This document shows positions 28,023-37,530 of a stretch of DNA of 41,445 nucleotides, in pieces. The stretch's first letter is position 1; each line of letters begins with the position of its first letter. The stretch comes from Treponema sp. Lineage in GTDB: Bacteria > Spirochaetota > Spirochaetia > Treponematales > Breznakiellaceae. Under the pieces are notes generated by a model. That model saw only the letters and a list, made by a program, of their open reading frames with translations, was not told where the DNA came from and searched no databases. The stretch covers positions 1 to 41,445 of the forward strand of contig JAISBN010000007.1 of NCBI GenBank assembly GCA_031266175.1. Direction: 5' to 3'. Made by a program: the position numbers and the translations under genes.

Positions 28023-28937
28023 TTAGGCTTCCAGCAGCATCCCTTCCCGGGCCATCATGATCCGCATGGATGTTCTGCCAGCAATCCGTTTTTGATACTC
28101 CCCTTCCAGCCGGGCCAGCTCTTCGTCGGTACGGTTGGGATCGTGGTGGAACAGGACAAGTTTTTTTACCTTCGCTTTATTGGCCATGTTGATGGCGTGC
28201 TCAAAGGACGAGTGCCCCCAGCCCAGGTGCTTTTCGTATTCCCCGGCGGTGTACTGGCTGTCGTGGATCAGCACATCCGCCCCCTCGAAAAACCGGAGCA
28301 GTTTTTCGTTTTCTTCCCTGGCCGCGGCATCCCCCTCCCGGGCAGCGTCTTCGTCATAGCTGGGATCTTCGGGATCCGTGGGAAAGAGGTTGCGGAAGGG
28401 CTCGTTGTCATAGGCGGTAACGATGGTTTTTCCCCGGTATTCAAAACGGTATCCCAGGCAGAGGATGGGATGGTTCAGGTATTTGGTGGTTACCCACAGT
28501 CCATCCCCCAGATCCATGGAAGTTTCTTTAATCTGATCATATTCAATGTGGGCGGAAAGCTCGCTTATCCTGACAGGCCAGTAGCGGTAACTCAGCTGGG
28601 CGGCAAAGATCTGTTCCAGGGTGTCGTCCTCGTAGGAAACGGGCCCCCGGATACGGAGCCTGGTGGTGGGGATAAAGAGGGGGGTAAACATGGGGAACCC
28701 CATGATATGATCCCAGTGGGTGTGGGAGATAAAAATATCCGCGTCGATGGGGCCCTTCTTGAATTCCTTCGCCATAAGCCCGTCGCCCAGGGGTTTGATT
28801 CCCGTGCCGAAATCGATGATCACCAGCTTTTCACCGGCCCGGATTTCAAGGCAGGAGGTGTTTCCCCCGTAGACGACCGTGTCCTTGCCCGGACAGGGAA
28901 TGGAGCCCCGGGCCCCCCAGATTCGTACGCTCAGCAT
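28023..28937 (-). CDS. MBL-fold metallo-hydrolase
   Basis: GARGSIPCPG, IIDFGTGI, SHTHWDHIMGFP motif. Confidence 0.85.
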   Translation of the reverse strand: MLSVRIWGARGSIPCPGKDTVVYGGNTSCLEIRAGEKLVIIDFGTGIKPLGDGLMAKEFKKGPIDADIFISHTHWDHIMGFPMFTPLFIPTTRLRIRGPVSYEDDTLEQIFAAQLSYRYWPVRISELSAHIEYDQIKETSMDLGDGLWVTTKYLNHPILCLGYRFEYRGKTIVTAYDNEPFRNLFPTDPEDPSYDEDAAREGDAAAREENEKLLRFFEGADVLIHDSQYTAGEYEKHLGWGHSSFEHAINMANKAKVKKLVLFHHDPNRTDEELARLEGEYQKRIAGRTSMRIMMAREGMLLEA

Positions 28938-28990
28938 GGTTATTTGCGCCGCTCCTTGACTTTTTTGCCCTTTCGCATTTTACTTAAAAC

Positions 28991-29944
28991 GTGAACAACA
29001 ATCTACTGGAAGTTTTACGCATCGGGATTTTTTACGACGGCTACTATTTTTACAAGGTCAGCAATTATTATAAATACGAACACGACAGAAAGGCCCGGAT
29101 AAGCATTTCCGGGCTGCATGAATTTATCAGGAACGAAACGGCCCAGCTTACGGGAGTGGATGTCCGGCAGTGCCAGATTATCGACGCCCACTATTTCAAG
29201 GGCCGTTCATCCGCCAAGGAGATGGGCGAAAAAGTTCAAAGCGAGCGGGTGTTTGAAGACATCCTGATGCGGGAAAATATCGTTACCCATTATCTGCCCC
29301 TGCGGTACAACGAAAACAATATCGCCCAGGAAAAGGGAATAGACGTCTGGCTGGCCCTGGAAGCCTACGAACTGGCAATCTACAAGCACTTTGACATCCT
29401 GGTCCTGGTAGGGGGGGACGGTGATTATGTTCCCCTGGTCCGCAAGCTTCATACCCTGGGAACCCAGGTGATGCTGATAAGCTGGGATTTTTCCTACCAT
29501 AACGAAAGCGGCGAAATCGTGGAAACCAAAACATCCCGGCAGTTGCAGGAAGAAGTTTTTTATTCCGTGCCCATGCACCAGCGGATTGAACAGAACAGCA
29601 ATGAACTGGTCCGGGCCCTTTTTGTTCCCGACAAGGGATTCGACCGGAGCCAGCCCCAGCTGAGCTTCAAGGCCGATGCCCCCAATGCCCCCGGTTCGGC
29701 CGGACCGGTTCAGGGGGGGGAGTATACCTCGACCATCTTCAGCCTGAACGCCAACGGCTTCGGGTTTATCCGGGACGAAAGCCAGAACAATATTTTTTTC
29801 CATTACAGCACCGTTACCAACAGGGACTTTGCCGAACTCCAGGCGGGCATGCCGGTCCGGTACCAGCTGGAAGAGGACACGGAACGATCCAAGCGGGAAG
29901 GCGAAGTCCGTTACCGGGCCTGCCGGATTACCGTACTGGACTGA
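28991..29944 (+). CDS. NYN-domain (LabA/DUF88-like) putative RNase fused to a C-terminal cold-shock domain
   Basis: IGIFYDGYYFYK...DILVLVGGDGDYVPLVRKLHTLGTQVMLIS and C-terminal NGFGFIRDESQNNIFFHYSTV (CSD); GTG start. Confidence 0.8.
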   Translation: MNNNLLEVLRIGIFYDGYYFYKVSNYYKYEHDRKARISISGLHEFIRNETAQLTGVDVRQCQIIDAHYFKGRSSAKEMGEKVQSERVFEDILMRENIVTHYLPLRYNENNIAQEKGIDVWLALEAYELAIYKHFDILVLVGGDGDYVPLVRKLHTLGTQVMLISWDFSYHNESGEIVETKTSRQLQEEVFYSVPMHQRIEQNSNELVRALFVPDKGFDRSQPQLSFKADAPNAPGSAGPVQGGEYTSTIFSLNANGFGFIRDESQNNIFFHYSTVTNRDFAELQAGMPVRYQLEEDTERSKREGEVRYRACRITVLD

Positions 29945-30345
29945 TGCCCAAAATCCGCCATCCATGGCGGATTTTGGGTTTAGAGTTTTGCTTTGCAAAA
30001 CTCTACCCCTGCCCGCCTTTGGCGGGCAGGCACTGGTTACAGCGGCGTCCTTGCCGCCTAAAGCAGGAATCACCATGGATGGTGGTTCCGAATTCAAAAA
30101 TAAACACGGACCAACACAGACAAAAGCATGGAATTGAAACAACAGGTCCGTGTTTTTCCGCGTGGGCGAACCGAAGGTTCGTTGTGGTTAAATTCTTTAC
30201 CTTGGATGCCGATTTTTTGGCTTGCTTTATTCTTCGCTCTGTGGTACTGTAGTTCCATGCAGAGGACGGGAAAAAAACCACCGGATACGCAAAAAATCTG
30301 AAAAATAACTCCGAATTCGCCGAACTTGGCACGGTTTTTGCCCCC
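29944..30345. repeat. Mosaic hairpin repeat, longest copy
   Basis: ATCCGCCATCCATGGCGGAT, GAGTTTTGCTTTGCAAAACTC, CCTGCCCGC..GCGGGCAGG, CACCATGGATGGTG, inverted core repeat 30091-30195, then TTGGCTTGC...TGCAGAGGA module shared with 40588-40645. Confidence 0.8.
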
Positions 30346-30358
30346 CCCCCCCCCCCCC
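30341..30358 (+). repeat. Homopolymer tract C18
   Basis: 18 consecutive C counted. Confidence 0.95.
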
Positions 30359-30473
30359 ATACTCACCGTCATCTAGGCTAGGCCAAAAAAAATTTGTCCC
30401 TGCCCCGGGTTTTTTCCGGCGGGGAAGATCTCTCTTCCGGGGGCCCCGCTTTGACCGGGGGAATTCCCTATTA

Positions 30474-30557
30474 TTTCAGCGGAAATTTCCAGTATTTCTT
30501 CTGAAATTTAAAAATTTTCATATGAAATTCCTAAATTTTCATATGAAATTCCCGCAG
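30474..30557. promoter_or_regulatory. Four tandem 21-bp iterons, each with TTTC-N4-GAAA
   Basis: TTTCagcgGAAATTTCCAGTA / TTTCttctGAAATTTAAAAAT / TTTCatatGAAATTCCTAAAT / TTTCatatGAAATTCCCGCAG; exact 21-bp spacing. Confidence 0.75.
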
Positions 30558-30594
30558 TTCCAGACGCAATTTTCTTATTCCCAAGGAGGCTTTT

Positions 30595-31266
30595 ATGGCT
30601 GATTATGTGCCCGATAACGACGCGGAATTCGACGACTGGTTCAAGTTTATGAACCAGTACGTGACCCTGAAATGTACCGGCGCTGCCCCGGAGTGGACCC
30701 ACATTCCCCCGGCGGCCAGGACCATCCAGACGGACGCCTACGCCGCCTGGTACACCGCCTACGGCAGGACCACTGGGCCCCATACCCAGGTGGATACGGC
30801 GGCGAAAAACGCCGCGAAGCAGGCCGCCAAGGCGCTGATCCACCCCTTCGTGAACCAGTACCTGCGGTTCCCCCCGGTAACGAACGAGGACAGGCTGGCG
30901 ATGAAAATCCCCAACCATGATTCCCACCCCTCGCCGATACCCGTTCCCGGGAGGGGGCCGGTGTTTTCCATCGTCCAGATGGGGCCGGGGATGCTGGGAA
31001 TTATCTACCGGAACGGGGAGACGGGCAAAAAGGGGTCCAAACCCAGGGGAGTGGTGGCGGTGCGGGTCTACTACGGGGTCTCCGACGAGCCCGTGACGGA
31101 CCAGGAACGGCTGCCCGCGTCGCAGAAGGCTACCAAATGCGGCCACGTCACCCGGTTCCGGGCGGCGGACCGGGGGAAGCGGGCGTACTTTGCCTGCAAG
31201 TGGGAACTGAGCAAAGAGGACGGCGAAAGCCCCTGGAGCGAGATCCAGAGCGAAATAATCCCGTAA
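30595..31266 (+). CDS. Hypothetical protein (223 aa) of unknown function
   Basis: ATG preceded by AAGGAGG; MADYVPDNDAEFDDWFKFMNQYV... Confidence 0.75.
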   Translation: MADYVPDNDAEFDDWFKFMNQYVTLKCTGAAPEWTHIPPAARTIQTDAYAAWYTAYGRTTGPHTQVDTAAKNAAKQAAKALIHPFVNQYLRFPPVTNEDRLAMKIPNHDSHPSPIPVPGRGPVFSIVQMGPGMLGIIYRNGETGKKGSKPRGVVAVRVYYGVSDEPVTDQERLPASQKATKCGHVTRFRAADRGKRAYFACKWELSKEDGESPWSEIQSEIIP

Positions 31267-31296
31267 TAAAACTAAGTATGTACAAGGAGTAATGCA

Positions 31297-32506
31297 ATGA
31301 AGAAGACATTATTGAAGATTCCAGCGGCGCTTGCCGCGCCGGTGGTTTTGGCTGTAGTGTTGATTGCCCTGGCGGCGCTGATAGCGTGCTCCAATCCCTC
31401 GGGGCGGGGGAGATGAAAGCGGCGGAGGTGGGGGCGGGGGCAGTGGAATCGATCTGAATGTCGAAGACTTCGGCCCCGGTTTCGTTTTACCGGCTACGAA
31501 TCAAATCACCGTGACCACCAAGGATGAATGGGAGTCCGCCCTCTCCGCGATTTCCGGCGGCGGAGACAACCAGAACTACGTTATCACCGTGGGCGGGCCC
31601 GTCGCCGGCATTACCGGACTTGTCCCGGGAAGCTTCGGCGCTGTCACCGGCGTTAAGGTTTCCCTCCGGGGTACGGGTACCCTTACCCTGAACACCGACA
31701 GCGGCAGCAACAACGGCAGCCTTGTCGCGGTGGCCGCGGGCCAGACCCTTATCCTGCGGGGCCCCACTCTGACGGGAAAAACCGTCAATGCCGTCTCTGT
31801 GATATATGTCGGCCCTAACGCAACATTCATGATGAGGAGCGGAACCATCACCGGCAATGTTACCACCAGCTACGGAGGCGGCGTGTATGTCAGCACTACC
31901 GGCAGTTTTACCATGAGCGGCGGGGAAATCTCCGACAATTCTGTTACCTCCTACTTCGGCGGCGGTGTGCGGGTCGGCAGCAACGGCAGTTTTACCATGA
32001 CCGGTGGGAAAATCTCCAAGAATTCCTCCGACTGGCACGGCGGCGGCGTGTATGCCAGCGGCAACAGCTTTATCCTGGAAGGCGGGGGGAAAATCTCCAG
32101 CAATACCACCGTCAACCACGGCGGCGGCGTGTATGTCTACAGCGGCAGCTTTACCATGAAGGGAGGGGAAATCTCCGGTAATTCCGCCGGCCAACTCGGC
32201 GCCGGCGTACTTGTCGGCAGCGCCGGCGGCTTTACCATGGAGGCCGGGGTAATCTCCGGCAATATCACCGACTGGTACGGCGGCGGCGTGTTTACCTACG
32301 GTCCCTTCGTGAAAACCGGGGGCGCCATTACCGGAAACGACGCCGACCCTCACGGCCACGCGGCGTACTATAGTAAGGGTGACAGCAACAGCTACTACCG
32401 CGATGCCGACCTGAACGATGGGGACGACATCAGTACCGACGGCGAATTACCCGGAAGTCTCGGTGAAACCCTGAATAACTGGACAAAGTATAGTAGTACC
32501 GGATGA
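31297..32506 (+). pseudogene. Lipoprotein with parallel beta-helix repeats (GSFTMSGGEISDNS), frameshifted in a G run after the signal peptide
   Basis: MKKTLLKIPAALAAPVVLAVVLIALAALIAC lipobox ends at TGA 31414 in one frame; adhesin-like repeats continue in another; removing one G at about 31406-31410 restores SNPSGRGDESGGGGGGGSGIDLNVEDF... Confidence 0.75.
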
Positions 32507-32528
32507 GGGTATCGGCTTACAGCGTACA

Positions 32529-32569
32529 GGGGCTGTCCAAAAAGCAAGGGCAGCCCCTCATCTTTTTTT
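32529..32569 (+). terminator. Rho-independent terminator
   Basis: GGGGCTG...CAGCCCC stem followed by TCATCTTTTTTT. Confidence 0.8.
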
Positions 32570-32592
32570 CCTTCCGCCCCTGCGGGCGCAAT

Positions 32593-32651
32593 GTGAAACT
32601 CCGGCGTCCCGCCGGAGTTTCACGCCCCCTCCTTCGGGAGGGGTTTTTTTT
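32593..32651 (+). terminator. Two further tandem stem-loops, the last with a TTCG tetraloop and T8
   Basis: GTGAAACTCCGGC-gtccc-GCCGGAGTTTCAC; CCCCTCC-TTCG-GGAGGGG-TTTTTTTT. Confidence 0.75.
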
Positions 32652-32712
32652 GGCCCGCCGCGCGGAGGGGGTAAGTCTTTAACTCATCCCCAAAAAGCGG
32701 TATATTTGAGCC

Positions 32713-33471
32713 ATGAACCGTTTCCGCTTATCCGCGCCGTTTTTGTGCGCGATCCTGGCGCTGTCCGGCGCCGCGGCGCTGGCGGCCCAAAGCGCCCTGC
32801 CCGCGCCCGGCGGCCTTTCCGGTTTTACCTTTACCCATGACTTTGCCGGCCTTATGGGATGGGCGGACAGGGCGTGGCTGGAAGAACTTGCGGAAGCCCT
32901 GGAACAGAAAACCGGCGTCCAGCTTGCGGTGGTAACCGTTCCAAGCCGCGCCCCCTACGGGAGCATCGAGGAATACGCCGAAGCCCTGTTCAACGCCTGG
33001 GGTATCGGCCAAAAGGGGGAGGATACCGGGGTCCTCCTTGTCCTGGCCATGGAGGAGCGGGAAATAAAGATCGAAACCGGCTACGGCCTAGAAGGGGCTT
33101 TGCCCGATTCGGTCTGCGGCCGTATCCTGGACAGGACGGTTATCCCGGCCTTTGGGGAGGGGCGTTTTTCCGGGGGCCTGGTACTGGGCGCCGAGGCGAT
33201 TGCCGCGGCCGTCGCCGGGGAAAAACTGGAAATTTCACCGGAGGCGGCCGCGGATACCGGGAAGGATTGGTTCGGGATCGTATTCGCCGTTATCCTGTTT
33301 ATCCTTGTCTTTTGTATTATCGTGTTCGGCGGGGGAAGTTCCCGCGGCGGTGGAAGTTTCCACAGCGGGGGAAGTTTCCATGGCGGTGGAAGTTTTCGCG
33401 GGGGGAGTTTCCGCGGCGGCGGATTCGGCGGGGGCCGTTCGGGCGGCGGCGGGGCATCCCGGAAATTTTAG
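32713..33471 (+). CDS. TPM-domain (YgcG-like) protein with Gly/Ser-rich C-terminal tail
   Basis: DFAGLMGWADRAWLEELAEALEQKTGVQLAVVTVPS..., TM, GGGSFHGGGSFRGG tail. Confidence 0.85.
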   Translation: MNRFRLSAPFLCAILALSGAAALAAQSALPAPGGLSGFTFTHDFAGLMGWADRAWLEELAEALEQKTGVQLAVVTVPSRAPYGSIEEYAEALFNAWGIGQKGEDTGVLLVLAMEEREIKIETGYGLEGALPDSVCGRILDRTVIPAFGEGRFSGGLVLGAEAIAAAVAGEKLEISPEAAADTGKDWFGIVFAVILFILVFCIIVFGGGSSRGGGSFHSGGSFHGGGSFRGGSFRGGGFGGGRSGGGGASRKF

Positions 33472-33522
33472 GAACCCCGGTTCCCGGGCTTCAACCTTAT
33501 TACGGAAATTACGGAGGCATCC

Positions 33523-34086
33523 ATGAAAAATGTTCTTATCGGCGTCGGCGCCGTGGCGGTGGTACTTATAGTGATATTCGGTTTTTATATCGGAACGAAG
33601 AACAGCATCCTCAGGCTGGACGAAGGCGCCAACGCCGCGTGGTCGGAGATCGACAACCAGCTCCAGCGGCGGAGCGACCTGATCCCCAACTTTGTCAACA
33701 CCGTCAAGGGCTACGCCGCCCATGAAGAAGAGGTCTTTACCGCAGTGGCCGACGCCAGGGCAAAGCTTGCCGGCGCGGGTACGGTGGAGGAAAAAGCCGC
33801 GGGGTACAACGAAATGGAAAGCGCCCTGTCCCGGCTCCTGGTGGTGGTGGAACAGTACCCCGAGCTCAAGGCCAGCGAAAATTTTACCGCCCTCCAGGAC
33901 GAGCTGGCGGGTGCCGAAAACCGCGTCGCCGTGGCCCGCAAACGCTACAACGACAGCGTGGGCGCGTTCAACGCCAAAATCCGCACCTTCCCCGGTTCCC
34001 TCTTCGCCGGCGGCATGGGTTTTGGCCCCAGGGCCTATTTTGAAATCAACGAAAGCGCCCGGGCCGTTCCCCAGGTTCAGTTCTAG
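33523..34086 (+). CDS. lemA: LemA family protein
   Basis: N-terminal TM, ANAAWSEIDNQLQRRSDLIPNFVNTVKGYAAHEEEVFTAVADARAKL signature. Confidence 0.92.
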   Translation: MKNVLIGVGAVAVVLIVIFGFYIGTKNSILRLDEGANAAWSEIDNQLQRRSDLIPNFVNTVKGYAAHEEEVFTAVADARAKLAGAGTVEEKAAGYNEMESALSRLLVVVEQYPELKASENFTALQDELAGAENRVAVARKRYNDSVGAFNAKIRTFPGSLFAGGMGFGPRAYFEINESARAVPQVQF

Positions 34087-34673
34087 GCGTACCGTTCTTC
34101 CTCGCTAAAAATACAGCCGCAGTACTTCTGCATATACAGGCCGAGCCTCCGGGCCTCCGCCTGTCCCTGCCGGAACCGGGGCCGGAAATCCCGGTACAGA
34201 AAGAGGGATCCCCCGGCCTCCCGGGCGGTTTGCGCCAGCAGCTCGTGGTTCTGGTAGGGACTGATAAGCAGGGTGGTGCTGAAGGCGTCAAAGCCCCGTT
34301 CCCGGGCCAGGGCGGCGGTTCCCGCAAGGCGGATCCGGTAACAGTAGGCGCAGCGGTTCCCCCCTTCCTTTCCAAACAGTTCCGGGCCGCCGGGCTTCCG
34401 GGCCGGGCCGGAACTCCGGGCCGGGCTTAAGCCGCACATGCCGCGGCATAAACCGGCGATAAACGGACGCAGGCCGTACTCATCCTCCATGACAAGATCC
34501 AGTCCCAGATCCCCGGCGTACCGTACCAGGGTATCCCGGCGGCTTGCGTATTCCCTGGAGGGGTGGATGTTGGGATTGTACCAGAAGAGGACCGGCTCGA
34601 TCCCCTCTTCCCGCAGGGCCGCGATACAGGCCACGGAACAGGGAGCGCAGCAGGTATGGAGGAGGAGCTTCAT
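34083..34673 (-). CDS. queH: Epoxyqueuosine reductase QueH
   Basis: MKLLLHTCCAPCSVACI, YNPNIHPSREYASR, GLDFxxE-type region, C-terminal KYCGCIFSEEER; ATG at 34673 preferred. Confidence 0.85.
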   Translation of the reverse strand: MKLLLHTCCAPCSVACIAALREEGIEPVLFWYNPNIHPSREYASRRDTLVRYAGDLGLDLVMEDEYGLRPFIAGLCRGMCGLSPARSSGPARKPGGPELFGKEGGNRCAYCYRIRLAGTAALARERGFDAFSTTLLISPYQNHELLAQTAREAGGSLFLYRDFRPRFRQGQAEARRLGLYMQKYCGCIFSEEERYA

Positions 34674-34721
34674 TAAAACGATTTTATCAGCTATCCTGAT
34701 TTCCATGAAGGACCCCATTGA
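34651..34721 (+). repeat. Duplicated segment, copy A (queH 5' end, intergenic, first 17 nt of pyrE)
   Basis: CAGGTATGGAGGAGGAGCTTCATTAAAACGATTTTATCAGCTATCCTGATTTCCATGAAGGACCCCATTGA; matches 36887-36956 with one indel. Confidence 0.95.
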
Positions 34722-34748
34722 ATATCCGGGCCGTTCCGGGAGGAAGCC

Positions 34749-36863
34749 ATGAAAAAAGCGTTATCCGCCATTACGGTGTTCTGTATCCTCGCCTTTCCGG
34801 CCGCAGCGCAAGGCGAGTTTGCGGGACAAAACGAGTTTGCGGCGCAAGGCGGGCTTCTGGCGCAAAACAAGCCCGCGAAGCGGAACCCTGCGGTACAGAA
34901 GGAACTTAAGGAAACGATAGACCGGAGGGATTTTCCCCGGCTGCAAGCCTTGCTGGACGCGGGGGCGGATCCCGGTATGGTCGTGGACGGCAGTTCCCTT
35001 CTGATAAGGGCCATACAGAGAAGAAACGTTCCCGCCGTACAACTGCTCCTGGACCGGGGGGCGGATCCGAACAGGGCGGACGCCAGAGGGTCAACAGCCG
35101 CTCATCATGCCGCCGACTTGTTTGATATCGCCAATACCATACTGCGGCTGCTGGCCGTGGCGGGGGCCCGCTTTGACGCCCTGGACGGCGAAAAAAGAAC
35201 TCCCCTGCAGATAGCGGCCGGGTGGGGGAGGAAAGAAAGCTTCTCCTTTATCCTTGCCTGGGAACAGAAAAACGTTCCCGGCTTTTCCGGCTCCTTCGCG
35301 GACCGGAAAAGTTACCTGATGTCCCTGTGGAGCGGCGGCTCCACCTTCTTCTCTTCGGCAATCGGCGCGTTGCTTGACACGGGAGAGCCGGTGGACGGAA
35401 TCGACAGCGACGGAAGGAACGCCGGCTGGTACTCGGCGCACGAATACGGCAGTGGTCCGTTCCTGACAGGCCGCTTGATGAAAGCCGGGGTCCGTTTTGA
35501 TGTTACCGACAACGAAGGGGTAAGTCCCCTGATCGAATCCCTTAACCGGCGCGATACCGGCGTTTTTATGCTGATCCTCCGCTGGGAAGAAACGAACAGC
35601 CCCGGCTTTGCGGGGGCGGCGGCAAACCGGGGGATGTACCTGGCCGCCGCCATGGTCCGGCTGTGGGGCGATGCCAATCATGGTGAAGAGATTAAAGCCC
35701 TCCTGGCTGCGGGCGCCGATCCCGCGGCCCTTATCTCCGGCGGCGAAAAAGTTTATCTGCGGCGCGTCCGCGGGGATTATGTTCCGCTTTTGGTGGAAAA
35801 CGGAACCCCCGTTGATATCCAGAACAAAGACGGCAGAACTTTCCTGATGGAAGCGGCGAGCCGGTGGGGGGAACTGGTCCTGTATCTGCTGGAGGCAAAG
35901 GCGGATCCCAATATCAGGGACAAGGAGGGGCGGACTGCCCTGATGGAAGCCCAGACGAGCGGTACTGCCCGGCTGCTGCTGGATTATGGAGCGGATCCCC
36001 GGGCCGCTGACCATGACGGTAGAACCGCTTTGCATCACCACGGATATTACGGGAACAAGGAACAGCTGGCCCTTCTGATCAGAGCGGGGGCGGATATAGA
36101 AGCCCCGGACAATGAAGGGCTCACGCCGTTTTTGTATGCCGCCTTCCAGGGAACTTCCCAGGGTATGTCGGACCTGCTTGACCTGGGGGCGGATCCGAAC
36201 AAAAAAAGCCCGGAAAATAAAACGGCCCTGCTCCTCTATCTGGAGAATAACGCCTTTAACGTCTTTTACCAGGTCCTTCCTTCCATGGTGCGGCGCCTGC
36301 TTGATATGGGCGCGGAGCCCGCGGAAAAAGACATGGCGGGAAATTCGCCGCTGCTCACGGCCTTTCGGGAAAAGTCCAACCACGACAATGTCAGGGAAAT
36401 CCGGGATATACTCGTTTCCGCCGCGGATAAGGAACAGGTCTCCGCCGCCAAATCCGCGGTCCGCGCCGAAAATTTTCCGGGCCGTTTTACCGCTACCGTA
36501 CCCCTTCTGTTACTTCTCGCCTATATCGGTATTTCGATCTGGATCAGGGAAGGCGCCTACCGGGACGATCCCGGTTCCAACTGGATGGGAACAATCAACG
36601 CCTTCGTAACCGGTTGTGGCGTGGGCGCTCCTCTGGGCTTCTTTACCTTCGCGTCGCTTCCCGGCATCGCCGGCGAGTTAGGCGGAGCGCTGGCCGCCGT
36701 CCTCTTTGCGGCCCCTGCCGGCGGACTTATCGGGGGAATCGCCATGGCCGCCATCCCATCGGCACGCCGGGCGTTTAAGAAAGAGCCCCTCCTGTACTAC
36801 CTGCCCTCCGCGGCGGCGGTTATTGTTTTTACCATAGCCGCAGTACGGATCTGGCTGGGCTGA
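34749..36863 (+). CDS. Exported ankyrin-repeat protein with C-terminal TM domain (paralog 1)
   Basis: Signal peptide; ALLDAGADPGMV, QLLLDRGADPNRADARGSTAAHHAA repeats; C-terminal hydrophobic segments. Confidence 0.88.
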   Translation: MKKALSAITVFCILAFPAAAQGEFAGQNEFAAQGGLLAQNKPAKRNPAVQKELKETIDRRDFPRLQALLDAGADPGMVVDGSSLLIRAIQRRNVPAVQLLLDRGADPNRADARGSTAAHHAADLFDIANTILRLLAVAGARFDALDGEKRTPLQIAAGWGRKESFSFILAWEQKNVPGFSGSFADRKSYLMSLWSGGSTFFSSAIGALLDTGEPVDGIDSDGRNAGWYSAHEYGSGPFLTGRLMKAGVRFDVTDNEGVSPLIESLNRRDTGVFMLILRWEETNSPGFAGAAANRGMYLAAAMVRLWGDANHGEEIKALLAAGADPAALISGGEKVYLRRVRGDYVPLLVENGTPVDIQNKDGRTFLMEAASRWGELVLYLLEAKADPNIRDKEGRTALMEAQTSGTARLLLDYGADPRAADHDGRTALHHHGYYGNKEQLALLIRAGADIEAPDNEGLTPFLYAAFQGTSQGMSDLLDLGADPNKKSPENKTALLLYLENNAFNVFYQVLPSMVRRLLDMGAEPAEKDMAGNSPLLTAFREKSNHDNVREIRDILVSAADKEQVSAAKSAVRAENFPGRFTATVPLLLLLAYIGISIWIREGAYRDDPGSNWMGTINAFVTGCGVGAPLGFFTFASLPGIAGELGGALAAVLFAAPAGGLIGGIAMAAIPSARRAFKKEPLLYYLPSAAAVIVFTIAAVRIWLG

Positions 36864-36886
36864 TACGCGCTACACATGTTCCGCCG

Positions 36887-36956
36887 CAGGTATGGAGGAG
36901 GAGCTTCATTAAAACGATTTTATCAGCTATCCTGATTCCATGAAGGACCCCATTGA
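36887..36956 (+). repeat. Duplicated segment, copy B (queH 5' remnant plus pyrE start)
   Basis: Near-identical to 34651-34721. Confidence 0.95.
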
Positions 36957-37530
36957 GCTACTGCGGGAATCCGGGGCCATGCTGGAGGGGCATTTTCTCC
37001 TTTCCTCGGGCCGCCACTCGGACAAGTACTTTCAGTGCGCAAGACTGTTCCGGTATCCGGACCGTTCCGCCCAGGCCCTGGCGGGGACGGCGGAACGGAT
37101 TAAAGCGGACATGGCCGCGGGAAAGCTCGCCGTCGACGCCGTCGCGGGACCGGCGATGGGGGGCATTGTCGCGGCCTACGAAATGGGCCGCCAGTTGGGG
37201 CTTCCCGCGTTCTTTACCGAGCGGGACGGCCAGGGGCTTATGTCCCTGCGCCGGGGCTTTGAGATAACCCCGGGGGAGCGGATCCTTATTACCGAAGACG
37301 TGATCACCACGGGAAAATCCTTAAAGGAATGTGCCGCTGTGCTGGAAGGGCTGGGGGCGCGGATAAGCGCCCTGGCCTGCGTGGTGGATCGCCGCGGCCC
37401 CGGCGTGGAGGCGCCCTGGCCCCTCTACGCTGCTTGTACCGTGGAGGCCCGGAGCTGGGACGCGGAGGACTGCGAACTGTGCCGGAAGGGCATCCCCGTG
37501 GTCAAACCCGGCTCCAGGAAGCAGCCGTGA
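36940..37530 (+). CDS. pyrE: Orotate phosphoribosyltransferase
   Basis: FLLSSGRHSDKYFQCARLF, RILITEDVITTGKSLKE PRPP-binding motif. Confidence 0.93.
   Translation: MKDPIELLRESGAMLEGHFLLSSGRHSDKYFQCARLFRYPDRSAQALAGTAERIKADMAAGKLAVDAVAGPAMGGIVAAYEMGRQLGLPAFFTERDGQGLMSLRRGFEITPGERILITEDVITTGKSLKECAAVLEGLGARISALACVVDRRGPGVEAPWPLYAACTVEARSWDAEDCELCRKGIPVVKPGSRKQP

Noticed and set aside
35091-36383. 430-aa minus-strand ORF opposite the ankyrin gene
   Set aside because: Shadow ORF; a similar one occurs opposite paralog 2 simply because the coding strands are homologous.
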